Made by a program: the position numbers and the translations under genes | From: Chloroflexota bacterium | GTDB taxonomy: Bacteria > Chloroflexota > Anaerolineae > B4-G1 | Direction of reading: 5' to 3' | Assembly (NCBI GenBank): GCA_003648085.1 | Contig: QMOC01000014.1 | Coordinates: 1 to 12,345 of the forward strand | Length of the DNA stretch: 12,345 bases | Shown here: piece after piece, positions 6,346 to 12,337 of the stretch | Layout of the letters: each line of letters opens with the position of its first letter | Position numbering within the stretch: the stretch's first letter is position 1 | The notes under the pieces: model-generated | Databases searched by the model: none | What the model was told of the DNA's origin: nothing | Seen by the model: only the letters and a program-made list of their open reading frames with translations

Positions 6346-6999
6346 ATGCTAGTCAAAGATCGTATGACCCCCAACCCGGTCACCATCACGACCGACACCA
6401 GTCTCAAAGAGGCCCTAGACCTGATCCGTAGTAAGCCGTTCCGCCATCTGCCGGTGCTGGACGAGAACGGCAAACTGGTCGGCATTGTGACCGAGAAAAG
6501 CCTGGTCTACGCCTCTCCTACTCCTACCACTACCCTCAGCGTCTTTGAGGTAGACTACATCCTCTCGCGCACGAAGATCGGCCAGATCATCCACGGCCCG
6601 GTCATCACTGTGGAACCCGACCTGCCCATCGAGGAGGCAGCGCGTAAGATGATTGATCACCGCATCGGCTGCCTGCCCGTCGTCGAGAACGACGAATTGG
6701 TCGGCATTATCAGCGATACGGACATCTTCCGCGTCTTCGTCGAGGGGATGGGAGGCGGGCATCCCTCGCTGCGCATCACCGTCTTGATCCCGGAGGAGGT
6801 GGGCAGCCTGGCACGGGTCACCAGCCGCGTGGCAGCCCTGGGTGGCAACATTTACTCATTGGGCCTATTCTGGGGTGAACGGCCCCAGGATCGCCTTGTC
6901 GCCTTCCGTCTGGAGGGGGTGGATCGGGAGACTGCCGTGCGGGCACTGGAGGCCGACGGTATCCAGGTCGTGCACGTGTGGGAGCCCAATCCTGCTTGA
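6346..6999 (+). CDS. CBS-CBS-ACT domain protein (AcuB-like)
   Basis: The 217-residue protein is soluble. CBS domain 1 spans residues ~1-60 (VKDRMTPNPVTI; FRHLPVLDENGKLVGIVTEKSL). CBS domain 2 spans ~75-132 (GPVITVEPDLPIEEAARKM; IGCLPVVENDELVGIISDTDIF). A C-terminal ACT domain spans ~143-213 (LRITVLIPEEVGSLARVTSRV; GGNIYSLGLF). CBS pairs bind adenine nucleotides and ACT domains bind amino acids or similar small ligands, so this is probably an energy- or metabolite-sensing protein. No catalytic domain is attached, and its partner is unknown. AcuB-type proteins share this order. AGGAGG (6334-6339), 6 nt before the ATG, is a very strong ribosome binding site and fixes the start. Its stop codon overlaps the -35 box of the rpsU promoter. 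Confidence 0.92.
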   Translation: MLVKDRMTPNPVTITTDTSLKEALDLIRSKPFRHLPVLDENGKLVGIVTEKSLVYASPTPTTTLSVFEVDYILSRTKIGQIIHGPVITVEPDLPIEEAARKMIDHRIGCLPVVENDELVGIISDTDIFRVFVEGMGGGHPSLRITVLIPEEVGSLARVTSRVAALGGNIYSLGLFWGERPQDRLVAFRLEGVDRETAVRALEADGIQVVHVWEPNPA

Positions 7000-7024
7000 C
7001 AAGTCTCCGCTGGGCGATTATAAT
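6996..7024 (+). promoter_or_regulatory. Consensus sigma70 promoter for the rpsU cluster
   Basis: A perfect TTGACA (6996-7001), a 17-nt spacer and a perfect TATAAT (7019-7024). The -35 box overlaps the TGA stop of the CBS gene (6997-6999). The predicted transcript starts near 7031, about 48 nt before the rpsU GTG. This is the strongest promoter in the window, fitting a ribosomal protein gene. Confidence 0.92.
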
Positions 7025-7042
7025 GAACCCGCGATTGAGAAA

Positions 7043-7057
7043 CCGGTTCAAAACCGG
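7043..7057 (+). promoter_or_regulatory. rpsU leader hairpin
   Basis: CCGGTT (7043-7048) pairs with AACCGG (7052-7057) around a CAA loop, a perfect 6-bp stem early in the predicted rpsU leader. It lies about 10 nt before the G-rich Shine-Dalgarno (7067-7072). It could stabilise the mRNA or serve autoregulation by S21; neither is shown. Confidence 0.4.
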
Positions 7058-7078
7058 GTATAGAGAGGGGGGAAGTGA

Positions 7079-7285
7079 GTGACCAGAGTTATCATTGAGG
7101 AAGGCGAGTCCTTCGATTCCTTGTTGAAGCGTTTCAACAGGAAAGTGCAGGCTGACCGCGTGTTATCGGAGGTCCGCCGCCGCCGCTTCTACGAGAAGCC
7201 GAGTGTGATCCGCAAGCGCAAGAAGGCGGCCAAATTGCGCAAGAGCCGCCAGCAGACGCGCAAAGACCTGCGCAGGAGCCTATAG
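7079..7285 (+). CDS. rpsU: Small ribosomal subunit protein bS21
   Basis: The 68-residue, strongly basic protein has the S21 pattern: TRVIIEEGESFDSLLKRFNRKV, then RRRRFYEKPSVIRKRKK, then an Arg/Lys-rich tail. bS21 sits on the 30S subunit near the 3' end of 16S rRNA and helps initiation. GTG 7079 is the start; a G-run with GGAAG (from 7067) lies a few bases upstream. No ATG fits the conserved N-terminus. It is the first gene after the consensus promoter. The GatB/YqeY gene follows after 17 nt, as in many genomes where rpsU and yqeY are adjacent. Confidence 0.96.
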   Translation: MTRVIIEEGESFDSLLKRFNRKVQADRVLSEVRRRRFYEKPSVIRKRKKAAKLRKSRQQTRKDLRRSL

Positions 7286-7302
7286 AGCGGTGGGCTGCGG
7301 AA

Positions 7303-7761
7303 ATGAAGACACGCATCAGCCTGAAGCAGAGATTGCAGGAGGATCTTAAAGAGGCACTCCGTGCCCGTGACGAGCGTCGCAAGTCTGTCATTCGTATGGC
7401 ACTGGCCGCGATAGTCAACGCTGAGGTCGAGCACGGCGGCGAACTTGATGATGCCGGTGTAATCGCGGTACTGCAAAAGCAGGCTCGCCGGCGACGTGAC
7501 ACCATCGCCGAGTTGCGGCAGGCCGACCGTCCTGAACTGCTTGCTAGCGAGGAAGCAGAGTTGGCGATTCTGGAAGAATACTTGCCCCGCCTCCTTTCGC
7601 GGGAAGAAATCATTGAGGAGGCACGTCAGGTCATCACAGAGGTCGGAGCAACCGGGATGGGACAGATGGGACCGGTGATGCGCCAATTGATGTCCAAACT
7701 CAAGGGTCGCGCCGATGGCCGGGTCGTGAACCAAGTCGTGCGTGAGTTACTCTCTGGTTAA
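7303..7761 (+). CDS. yqeY: GatB/YqeY domain-containing protein
   Basis: The 152-residue protein fits the usual ~150-residue YqeY family. It opens with an N-terminal helical region (LKQRLQEDLKEALRARDERRKSVIRMALAAI) and continues with EILEEYLP-like LAILEEYLPRLLSREEI. Near the end is a GATGMGQMGPVMRQLMSKLKG stretch, equivalent to the tRNA-contacting tail of GatB. YqeY is a stand-alone relative of the C-terminal domains of the GatB amidotransferase subunit. A tRNA-related role is likely, but its biochemical function is not established. It lies in an operon with rpsU (17 nt upstream). Its Shine-Dalgarno is weak, suggesting coupling to rpsU translation. The next gene starts 75 nt downstream, after a palindromic repeat. 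Confidence 0.93.
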   Translation: MKTRISLKQRLQEDLKEALRARDERRKSVIRMALAAIVNAEVEHGGELDDAGVIAVLQKQARRRRDTIAELRQADRPELLASEEAELAILEEYLPRLLSREEIIEEARQVITEVGATGMGQMGPVMRQLMSKLKGRADGRVVNQVVRELLSG

Positions 7762-7801
7762 AGCACGCTTGCCGGGGCACGTGCCATACTGATGGACCAG
7801 C

Positions 7802-7828
7802 GTAGGGGCGCAGTTACTGCGCCCCTAC
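7802..7828. repeat. 27-bp perfect palindromic repeat (12-bp stem)
   Basis: GTAGGGGCGCAG (7802-7813) is followed by TTA and its exact reverse complement (7817-7828). The extreme symmetry and the GTAGGGGCG...CGCCCCTAC form resemble dispersed intergenic palindromes of Chloroflexota and cyanobacteria (from memory, not searched). It has no U-tract, so it is not a classical terminator. It argues against a pgpH start at 7792. Confidence 0.8.
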
Positions 7829-7836
7829 TTCAACTG

Positions 7837-10008
7837 ATGAGCAAGAACGCAACCAACACCAGAGGCAATAGAAGAGCCCGCCCACCACGCCGGGTCCGGT
7901 GGTGGGCCTGGCTACGCCTGATCCTGCTGGGAGTGGTGCTGGCAGGGGTTACGGGCACTGTGATGGTTCTCCCCCTATTGCCTACTGGTCGGGTGGTGCT
8001 GGAGGAGGGAGACGTCGCTCCCGAGGACATCCGCGCCCCTCGTAGCATAACCTACGAGAGTGCCATCCTGCGGATGGAGGAGCAGGAGCGGGCTGCGGCC
8101 GCAGTCAGACCGATCTACACCCGCCCCGACCCGGCGCGAGCCCGCCAACAACTCGACCGCGCACGTCAGGTGCTCGACTACCTGGGGGCGGTGCGTGCCG
8201 ATACACTGGCCTCCCCTGCCCAGAAGCGGGGCTGGATTCTGGCCGTGCCCGAACTGGCCGACTTTCCCTCTGAGACACTTGACATCCTCCTCACCCTGCC
8301 CGACGAGAGTTGGGACCGAGTCCAATGGGAGACTCTGGCTGTGATTGACCAGGCAATGCGGCATCAGATTCGCGAGGGGTATCTGGAGGATGCCCGCGAG
8401 GGAGTGCCCGCTCTGGTCAGTCTCGACCTTTCGGACGAAGAGGCTGCCGTCACTATCGCGCTTGCCCAGCGCTTCTTAGTCCCCAATTCTTTCCTCGATG
8501 CGACAGCCACGGCTGAGGCTCAGGCCCGTGCCCGCGAGGAAGTTTCATCCGTGCTGCGCACCTTCAAAGCCGGCCAGATCATCGTGCGAGAGGGAGAACC
8601 GGTCACGGCGCTCCATATAGAGGCATTGGATCAACTGGGATTGCGGCAACCCCAGGTGAAGTGGATTGACTTTGTTGGGCCCGGCCTGCTGGCTGCACTG
8701 GGGACCGCGTTGCTATTCCTCTACCTGGCACGCTTTCAGCCCGATGTGCTATGGGACGGGCGGCAACTTCTCTTATTGGTGCTACTGCTCTCTCTCTTCG
8801 TATTGGGAGCCGGGCTGATGGTACCGGGCGGTGTGGTGCTGCGCTATCTCTCCCCCGCCCCGTCGTTGGCGATGCTGGCTACGGCTGCCCTGGGGCCACA
8901 CGCAGGTGTAGCAGCCTCCATCTTCCTCGGCGGTGCTGCTGGTGTCATCGCCGATAACTCCCTAGAGATAGCCACTTACACTGCCCTGGGGGGGCTGGTC
9001 GCCGCGCTCACGCTGGGGCGGGTCGAGCGCATCGGTGCGCTCTTTCGCGCCGGTGCTTACGTCGCTCTGGCGCACGTGACTGTCATTGCCATTTTCCGTT
9101 TGCCTCAGGACATCACTCAGCCCAGAGACCTGTTGGCTTCGGCGCTGGCCGGCGTCGCCAATGGGCCCATCTCGGCCAGTCTGGCACTGGGCATGCTGTT
9201 CCTCATCGGCCCGTTATTTGACGTCATTACCACGATGCGTCTCATCGAACTCAGCCGCCCCGACCACCCGCTTTTGCAGCGCCTCCTGCGAGAAGCGCCT
9301 GCCACGTACCACCACAGTCTGATGGTGGCGAACCTGGCCGAGCAGGCCGCCGAGAGCCTCAGTGCCAACGTCCTGCTCACCCGCGTGGGGGCCTATTATC
9401 ACGATGTGGGCAAGATCGCCCGCCCCTACTTCTTCGTCGAGAACCAAGTCGAGGGCATGAATCCCCACGACCAACTCGATCCGCGCACCAGTGCCGAGAT
9501 CATCATTGGTCACGTTAAGGACGGACTGGAACTGGCGCGGCGTTACCGGCTGCCGCGTCGTGTACGGGCCTTCATCTCCGAACACCACGGCACCAGCAGG
9601 GCCAGTTTTCTCTACAGCAAGGCCGTGCAGCAGGCCGGCGATGCCACGCAGGTTGACGAGAGCGACTTCCGCTACCCCGGCCCCAAGCCCCAGAGCAGGG
9701 AGACGGCCCTGGTGATGCTGGCCGACAGTTGCGAGGCAGCCGTGCGCGCAGCGCGCCCCACCAGCGCCGAGGAAGTGACAGAAATCGTCAACCGCGTCAT
9801 CGCCGATCGGGTGGCCGATGGACAACTGAGCGAATGTGACCTGACCTTACATGATCTGGAGATTACGCGCCAGGCCTTCATCTCCTCCTTGAAGGGCCTC
9901 TCCCACCCGCGCATCAAATACCCAAGCAAGGAGCAGGAGACGGGGGAGAGAAAGCCAGAAGCAAAGGGCAGGAGGAAAGTCTCCGATAGCCGACTTTCGA
10001 GGTCTTAA
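7837..10008 (+). CDS. pgpH: PgpH/YqfF-type membrane HD phosphohydrolase (c-di-AMP phosphodiesterase)
   Basis: The 723-residue protein belongs to the 7TMR-HD family. After a basic cytoplasmic start come TM1 (~22-48), a large extracytoplasmic 7TMR-HDED domain (~49-275) and a multi-helix membrane block (~280-470). A cytoplasmic HD domain with a full metal-ligand set follows: H493 (YHHSLMVANL), H522/D523 (YHDVGK), H559 (IIGHVKDG), H583/H584 (SEHHGT) and D630 (LADSCE). The spacing matches that of Listeria PgpH, which cleaves c-di-AMP to pApA. The product should therefore turn over c-di-AMP in response to an external signal. The tail (~690-723) is polar and basic. ATG 7837 is preferred because the in-frame ATG at 7792 would translate through a perfect palindrome; neither has a clear Shine-Dalgarno. 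It sits between yqeY and ybeY, the usual neighbourhood. Confidence 0.93.
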   Translation: MSKNATNTRGNRRARPPRRVRWWAWLRLILLGVVLAGVTGTVMVLPLLPTGRVVLEEGDVAPEDIRAPRSITYESAILRMEEQERAAAAVRPIYTRPDPARARQQLDRARQVLDYLGAVRADTLASPAQKRGWILAVPELADFPSETLDILLTLPDESWDRVQWETLAVIDQAMRHQIREGYLEDAREGVPALVSLDLSDEEAAVTIALAQRFLVPNSFLDATATAEAQARAREEVSSVLRTFKAGQIIVREGEPVTALHIEALDQLGLRQPQVKWIDFVGPGLLAALGTALLFLYLARFQPDVLWDGRQLLLLVLLLSLFVLGAGLMVPGGVVLRYLSPAPSLAMLATAALGPHAGVAASIFLGGAAGVIADNSLEIATYTALGGLVAALTLGRVERIGALFRAGAYVALAHVTVIAIFRLPQDITQPRDLLASALAGVANGPISASLALGMLFLIGPLFDVITTMRLIELSRPDHPLLQRLLREAPATYHHSLMVANLAEQAAESLSANVLLTRVGAYYHDVGKIARPYFFVENQVEGMNPHDQLDPRTSAEIIIGHVKDGLELARRYRLPRRVRAFISEHHGTSRASFLYSKAVQQAGDATQVDESDFRYPGPKPQSRETALVMLADSCEAAVRAARPTSAEEVTEIVNRVIADRVADGQLSECDLTLHDLEITRQAFISSLKGLSHPRIKYPSKEQETGERKPEAKGRRKVSDSRLSRS

Positions 10009-10028
10009 AGTTGGAACACAGACCGGGG

Positions 10029-10505
10029 ATGTCTCTTCACATTATAGAAGTACAGATTGACGAGCAGTTTCAGGCACAGATCCAGCCCGAACCGCTGCGC
10101 CGGGCCGCTCTGGCATCCCTGATCCACCGGCGCGTGGAGGAGCCGTGCGAACTGGCTGTGGTGGTAACCGACGACGAGGCGTTACGTGAACTCAATCGCC
10201 GCTATCGGGGTATGGATGCGCCGACCGACGTCCTGGCCTTCCCCGATGAGACACGCGGGCCCTTCGTCGGTGCACCGGGTTTCCCGCGCTACCTGGGCGA
10301 CGTCATCATCTCATTCCATCGCGCTGAGGCCCAGGCTGCCGAGGCAGGCCACGACGTCCAGGCAGAACTGCAACTCCTGGTGGTCCACGGGGTGCTGCAC
10401 CTTCTAGGATACGACGACGAGGCGGAGGACCAGCGAGCGCAGATGTGGGCTGCTCAGGCCGAGATCCTCCGGGCTCTGGGAGTCGAAGTGCACCTTCCTG
10501 CATGA
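10029..10505 (+). CDS. ybeY: Endoribonuclease YbeY (16S rRNA 3' maturation)
   Basis: YbeY is a zinc-dependent enzyme for 16S rRNA 3'-end maturation and ribosome quality control. The core motifs are ELNRRYRGMDAPTDVLAFP, YLGDVIIS and VVHGVLHLLGYDD. The metal motif HGxLHxxGYDH has H120 and H124, but the third ligand position is Asp130 (codon 10416-10418) instead of the usual His. Asp can bind zinc, so activity is not excluded. Start choice: ATG 10029 gives the family-like MSLHIIEVQID beginning and 158 residues. TTG 10011, with GAGG 8 nt upstream, would add six residues and leave only 2 nt after pgpH; it cannot be excluded. The gene is followed closely by dgkA. Confidence 0.92.
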   Translation: MSLHIIEVQIDEQFQAQIQPEPLRRAALASLIHRRVEEPCELAVVVTDDEALRELNRRYRGMDAPTDVLAFPDETRGPFVGAPGFPRYLGDVIISFHRAEAQAAEAGHDVQAELQLLVVHGVLHLLGYDDEAEDQRAQMWAAQAEILRALGVEVHLPA

Positions 10506-10511
10506 TGCACG

Positions 10512-10883
10512 ATGTGCAGTCGAAATATCCTCGAGGCCTTCCGCTTCGCTTTTTCCGGCCTGTGGTACGCCTGGCATACCCAGCGCAACACACGCATTCA
10601 TCTGAGCATCGCTGCAGGTGTTATCGCACTGGGGCTCTGGCTGGGCCTTTCGCCTACCCAATGGGCGGTGCTGGCGCTGACCATCGGCTTCGTGCTGGTG
10701 AGTGAGATGTTGAACACCGTGGCGGAGACACTGGTGGATATGATTAGCCCTGGTTATCACCCATTGGCTAAGGTCATCAAAGATGTGACAGCAGGAGCAG
10801 TGCTATTGGCAGCCATTATCTCCGTCATTGTTGGCCTCCTGGTGCTCGGCCCGCCGCTATGGGCACGATTCTTAGGAGACTGA
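10512..10883 (+). CDS. dgkA: Diacylglycerol/undecaprenol kinase (DgkA family)
   Basis: The 123-residue integral membrane protein has three hydrophobic helices (~33-46, 50-65, 93-113). The family signature EMLNTVAETLVDMISPGYHP, followed by LAKVIKDVTAGAVLLAA, gives the conserved E65, N68, E72, D76, K90 and D91. It phosphorylates a membrane lipid alcohol with ATP. Gram-positive-type members that lie beside ybeY mainly use undecaprenol, feeding the cell-wall lipid carrier pool, so that substrate is likely. ATG 10512 lies 6 nt after the ybeY stop. It has no good Shine-Dalgarno, so translational coupling is probable. It appears to be the last gene of the rpsU cluster. Confidence 0.94.
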   Translation: MCSRNILEAFRFAFSGLWYAWHTQRNTRIHLSIAAGVIALGLWLGLSPTQWAVLALTIGFVLVSEMLNTVAETLVDMISPGYHPLAKVIKDVTAGAVLLAAIISVIVGLLVLGPPLWARFLGD

Positions 10884-10884
10884 G

Positions 10885-11055
10885 ATGAACATTGACCTTG
10901 CCCCTTACCGCGAATGGGTCTGGCTAAAATTCGTGGGGAGAAAAGGCCGGAGGCCCCGCTTCAGCGGGGATTTTCCGGCTGAAGCCGGACGTCCCACTGA
11001 TTTTAGCCACACCCACCGTGAATGGGTCACCGTTTTGCAGAATCTTCCCATCTGA
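10885..11055 (+). other. Short ORF interrupted by a palindromic element, probably a gene relic
   Basis: An ATG overlaps the end of dgkA (stop 10881-10883, ATG 10885), with AGGAG (10874-10878) 6 nt upstream. It opens a 56-codon frame beginning MNIDLAPYREWV. Residues REWV recur near the end (HTHREWVTVLQNLPI), on both sides of the MITE-like element. Removing 108 bp (36 codons) would restore a 20-codon frame. The inner part is translated palindrome, so I do not regard it as a functional protein. The good ribosome binding site suggests a former gene. No family is recognised. Confidence 0.3.
10908..11022. mobile_element. MITE-like palindromic element with flanking direct repeats
   Basis: The 101-bp core (10915-11015) has 23-bp imperfect terminal inverted repeats (10915-10937 and 10993-11015; 20 of 23 match, sharing TGGCTAAAAT). 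It is directly flanked by CCGCGAA (10908-10914) and CCGTGAA (11016-11022), which look like a 7-bp target duplication with one change. Inside are two perfect hairpins: CCCCGC-TTCA-GCGGGG (10954-10969) and TCCGGC-TGAA-GCCGGA (10974-10989). It has no coding capacity of its own. It could be a non-autonomous element or a dispersed palindromic repeat. Confidence 0.55.
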
Positions 11056-11111
11056 AGCCAGGCCTCCGTCCGATTTTTTCGATACACTCGACGAGAGGGA
11101 GAGAACGCCAG

Positions 11112-11585
11112 ATGAACGCACATCAACCCGTCTATCTGACTGCCGAGGGCGTGGAGAATCTACGCCGGGAATTGGATCACCTCGTCAACGTCAAGCGACC
11201 TGCGCTGGCCGAGCGCCTCCGCAAGGCGATCCAGCAGGGGGACCTCACGGAGAACGCCGACTACATCACCGCGAAAGAGGAGCAGGCCTTTCTGGAAGGG
11301 CGCATCCAGCAGATCGAGGCTATGCTACACAACGCGATGATCATCCAGGAGAAGGATCCTGCGGACGAGGTCATCTTAGGCAGCCGTGTCACCGTCGTCG
11401 AGGAAGGTGCGGAAGAGGCGGAAACCTTCCACATTGTCGGGCCAGCCGAGGCAGACCCGGCTAACGGTAAAGTGTCGAACGAGTCGCCGCTGGGCCGGGC
11501 ATTGCTGGGACATCGGGTAGGGGACGCCGTCACTGTAGATGCCCCAGGGGGAGAGATCGTCTTTCACATCATCGCAATCCAGTAG
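11112..11585 (+). CDS. greA: Transcription elongation factor GreA
   Basis: The 157-residue protein has the usual GreA length. The N-terminal coiled coil (~1-75) carries GDLTENADYITAKEEQAFLE, with the tip acidic residues D44 and E47 in the spacing known from E. coli GreA. These reach the RNA polymerase active site and stimulate cleavage of backtracked RNA. The C-terminal FKBP-like domain (~80-157) contains SRVTVVEEGAEE, NESPLGRALLGHRVGD and VFHIIAIQ. ATG 11112 is the start. The frame is open for 30 more codons upstream (from ATG 11022), but those are not GreA-like, and GAGGGAGAG (11093-11101) precedes 11112. The MITE-like element lies ~100 bp upstream. I found no convincing promoter there. Confidence 0.95.
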   Translation: MNAHQPVYLTAEGVENLRRELDHLVNVKRPALAERLRKAIQQGDLTENADYITAKEEQAFLEGRIQQIEAMLHNAMIIQEKDPADEVILGSRVTVVEEGAEEAETFHIVGPAEADPANGKVSNESPLGRALLGHRVGDAVTVDAPGGEIVFHIIAIQ

Positions 11586-11608
11586 GGAGAGGGAACCTCT
11601 GAAGTGGT

Positions 11609-11637
11609 TTGACTTGAAAGCGGGATAGTGGTACACT
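11609..11637 (+). promoter_or_regulatory. Sigma70-type promoter for the response regulator gene
   Basis: TTGACT (11609-11614), a 17-nt spacer and TACACT (11632-11637), with an extended -10 TGG directly before it. It lies 24 bp after the greA stop. The predicted transcript starts near 11644, leaving a leader of about 73 nt that contains an inverted repeat. Confidence 0.7.
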
Positions 11638-11659
11638 AAATACGGCAGGGCGGGCCACG

Positions 11660-11693
11660 CATTGACGAAAGCGTCGCGGTGAATTCGTCAATG
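11660..11693 (+). promoter_or_regulatory. 10-bp perfect inverted repeat in the response regulator leader
   Basis: CATTGACGAA (11660-11669) and TTCGTCAATG (11684-11693) are exact reverse complements, separated by 14 nt. The repeat lies between the predicted transcription start and the Shine-Dalgarno. It could be an operator for a dimeric regulator or an mRNA hairpin near the ribosome binding site. The arm centres are 24 bp apart, a little over two helical turns. Confidence 0.6.
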
Positions 11694-11716
11694 AAGATGA
11701 AGTGAGGAGGAGCGCA

Positions 11717-12103
11717 ATGGCAGAGAAAAAGAAAGTGGTCGTCTGCATTGAGGATGAGCCCGAAATGATAGACCTGGTCAGGTTAATACTCGGGCGCAAG
11801 GGATTCGATCTTGTTGGCGCTGTCGGCGGCCGGGAGGGCCTGGAGACGGTACGTCGGCTCAAGCCAGATCTAGTGCTGCTGGATCTGATGATGCCGGATA
11901 TGGACGGGTGGGAACTCTATCAGCAAATGAAGGCCGACGACGCGCTGAAGAACATCCCGGTTATCGTCGTCACCGCCAAAGCACAGAGCATTGATAAAGT
12001 GCTAGGGCTTCATATCGCCAAGGTAGACGATTACGTGACCAAACCATTTGGCCCGCAGGAGTTGCTGCAAAGCGTGAACAAGGTATTAGGACTTCAGACC
12101 TGA
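11717..12103 (+). CDS. Stand-alone response regulator receiver (CheY-like)
   Basis: The 128-residue single-domain receiver has no output domain. The acidic pair is E12/D13 (CIEDEPE). The phospho-acceptor is D56 (VLLDLMMPDMDGWE), with switch residue T86 (VIVVTAKAQ) and invariant K109 (DYVTKPFGPQEL). All catalytic positions are present, so it should be phosphorylated by a histidine kinase, but none is in the window. ATG 11717 is the start, with GAGGAGG (11704-11710) 6 nt upstream; the in-frame GTG at 11702 would overlap that site. It has its own promoter and leader inverted repeat. Possible roles are a phosphorelay intermediate or an output by protein contact. Confidence 0.93.
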   Translation: MAEKKKVVVCIEDEPEMIDLVRLILGRKGFDLVGAVGGREGLETVRRLKPDLVLLDLMMPDMDGWELYQQMKADDALKNIPVIVVTAKAQSIDKVLGLHIAKVDDYVTKPFGPQELLQSVNKVLGLQT

Positions 12104-12234
12104 GTCTTAATAATGTAAGCATCGCTCTCAAGGGCTCCCCCCAGCAACAAAGCCCACTATTCGGCAGATAGTTGCCGGGCGACACCGTATCTAACGCTTG
12201 AGGATTGTTCAGGAGGATGTGAGGGCAGTAGCAA

Positions 12235-12269
12235 GGCGATGGTGAAGGAATGTTCCTGGAGCCATCGCC
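12235..12269 (+). terminator. Hairpin, possible terminator downstream of the response regulator
   Basis: GGCGATGG (12235-12242) pairs with CCATCGCC (12262-12269). The region between them contains a smaller AGGA/TCCT pairing, so a long nested hairpin is possible. It is followed by a T-rich but interrupted stretch (12271-12285). It lies ~130 bp after the gene, so its role as terminator is uncertain. Confidence 0.4.
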
Positions 12270-12287
12270 GCTTGGTTTCTGTTTGTG

Positions 12288-12337
12288 GTGGCGACTTTAG
12301 GTGCTCGCTCTCTGCTGTGGACGACTGAAGTCGTCAC
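12288..12337. repeat. Palindromic repeat with CTGAAG core, near window end
   Basis: GACGAC-TGAA-GTCGTC (12320-12335) is a perfect hairpin. GTGGCGACTTTA (12288-12299) is an imperfect inverted copy of TGAAGTCGTCAC (12326-12337; 10 of 12 match). The TGAA loop is shared with a hairpin in the element at 10974-10989, suggesting one family of dispersed palindromes. The repeat may continue past the window. Confidence 0.5.

Noticed and set aside
7776..7785. GGCACGTGCC palindrome after yqeY
   Set aside because: Ten bases with no loop; too short to call a hairpin or an operator by itself.
9214..9825. 203-residue minus-strand ORF
   Set aside because: Antisense shadow of the PgpH HD domain with no family resemblance.
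11071..11090. T-run and GATACACT upstream of greA as terminator or -10 box
   Set aside because: No stable stem precedes the T-run and no -35 box is found at 16-18 nt from TACACT.
11018..11464. 148-residue plus-strand ORF overlapping greA
   Set aside because: An out-of-frame shadow; the greA frame carries all conserved motifs.
12131..12180. Possible structured RNA or tRNA-like fold after the response regulator
   Set aside because: Only a 5-bp ACTAT/ATAGT stem could be found; there is no cloverleaf and no T-loop consensus.
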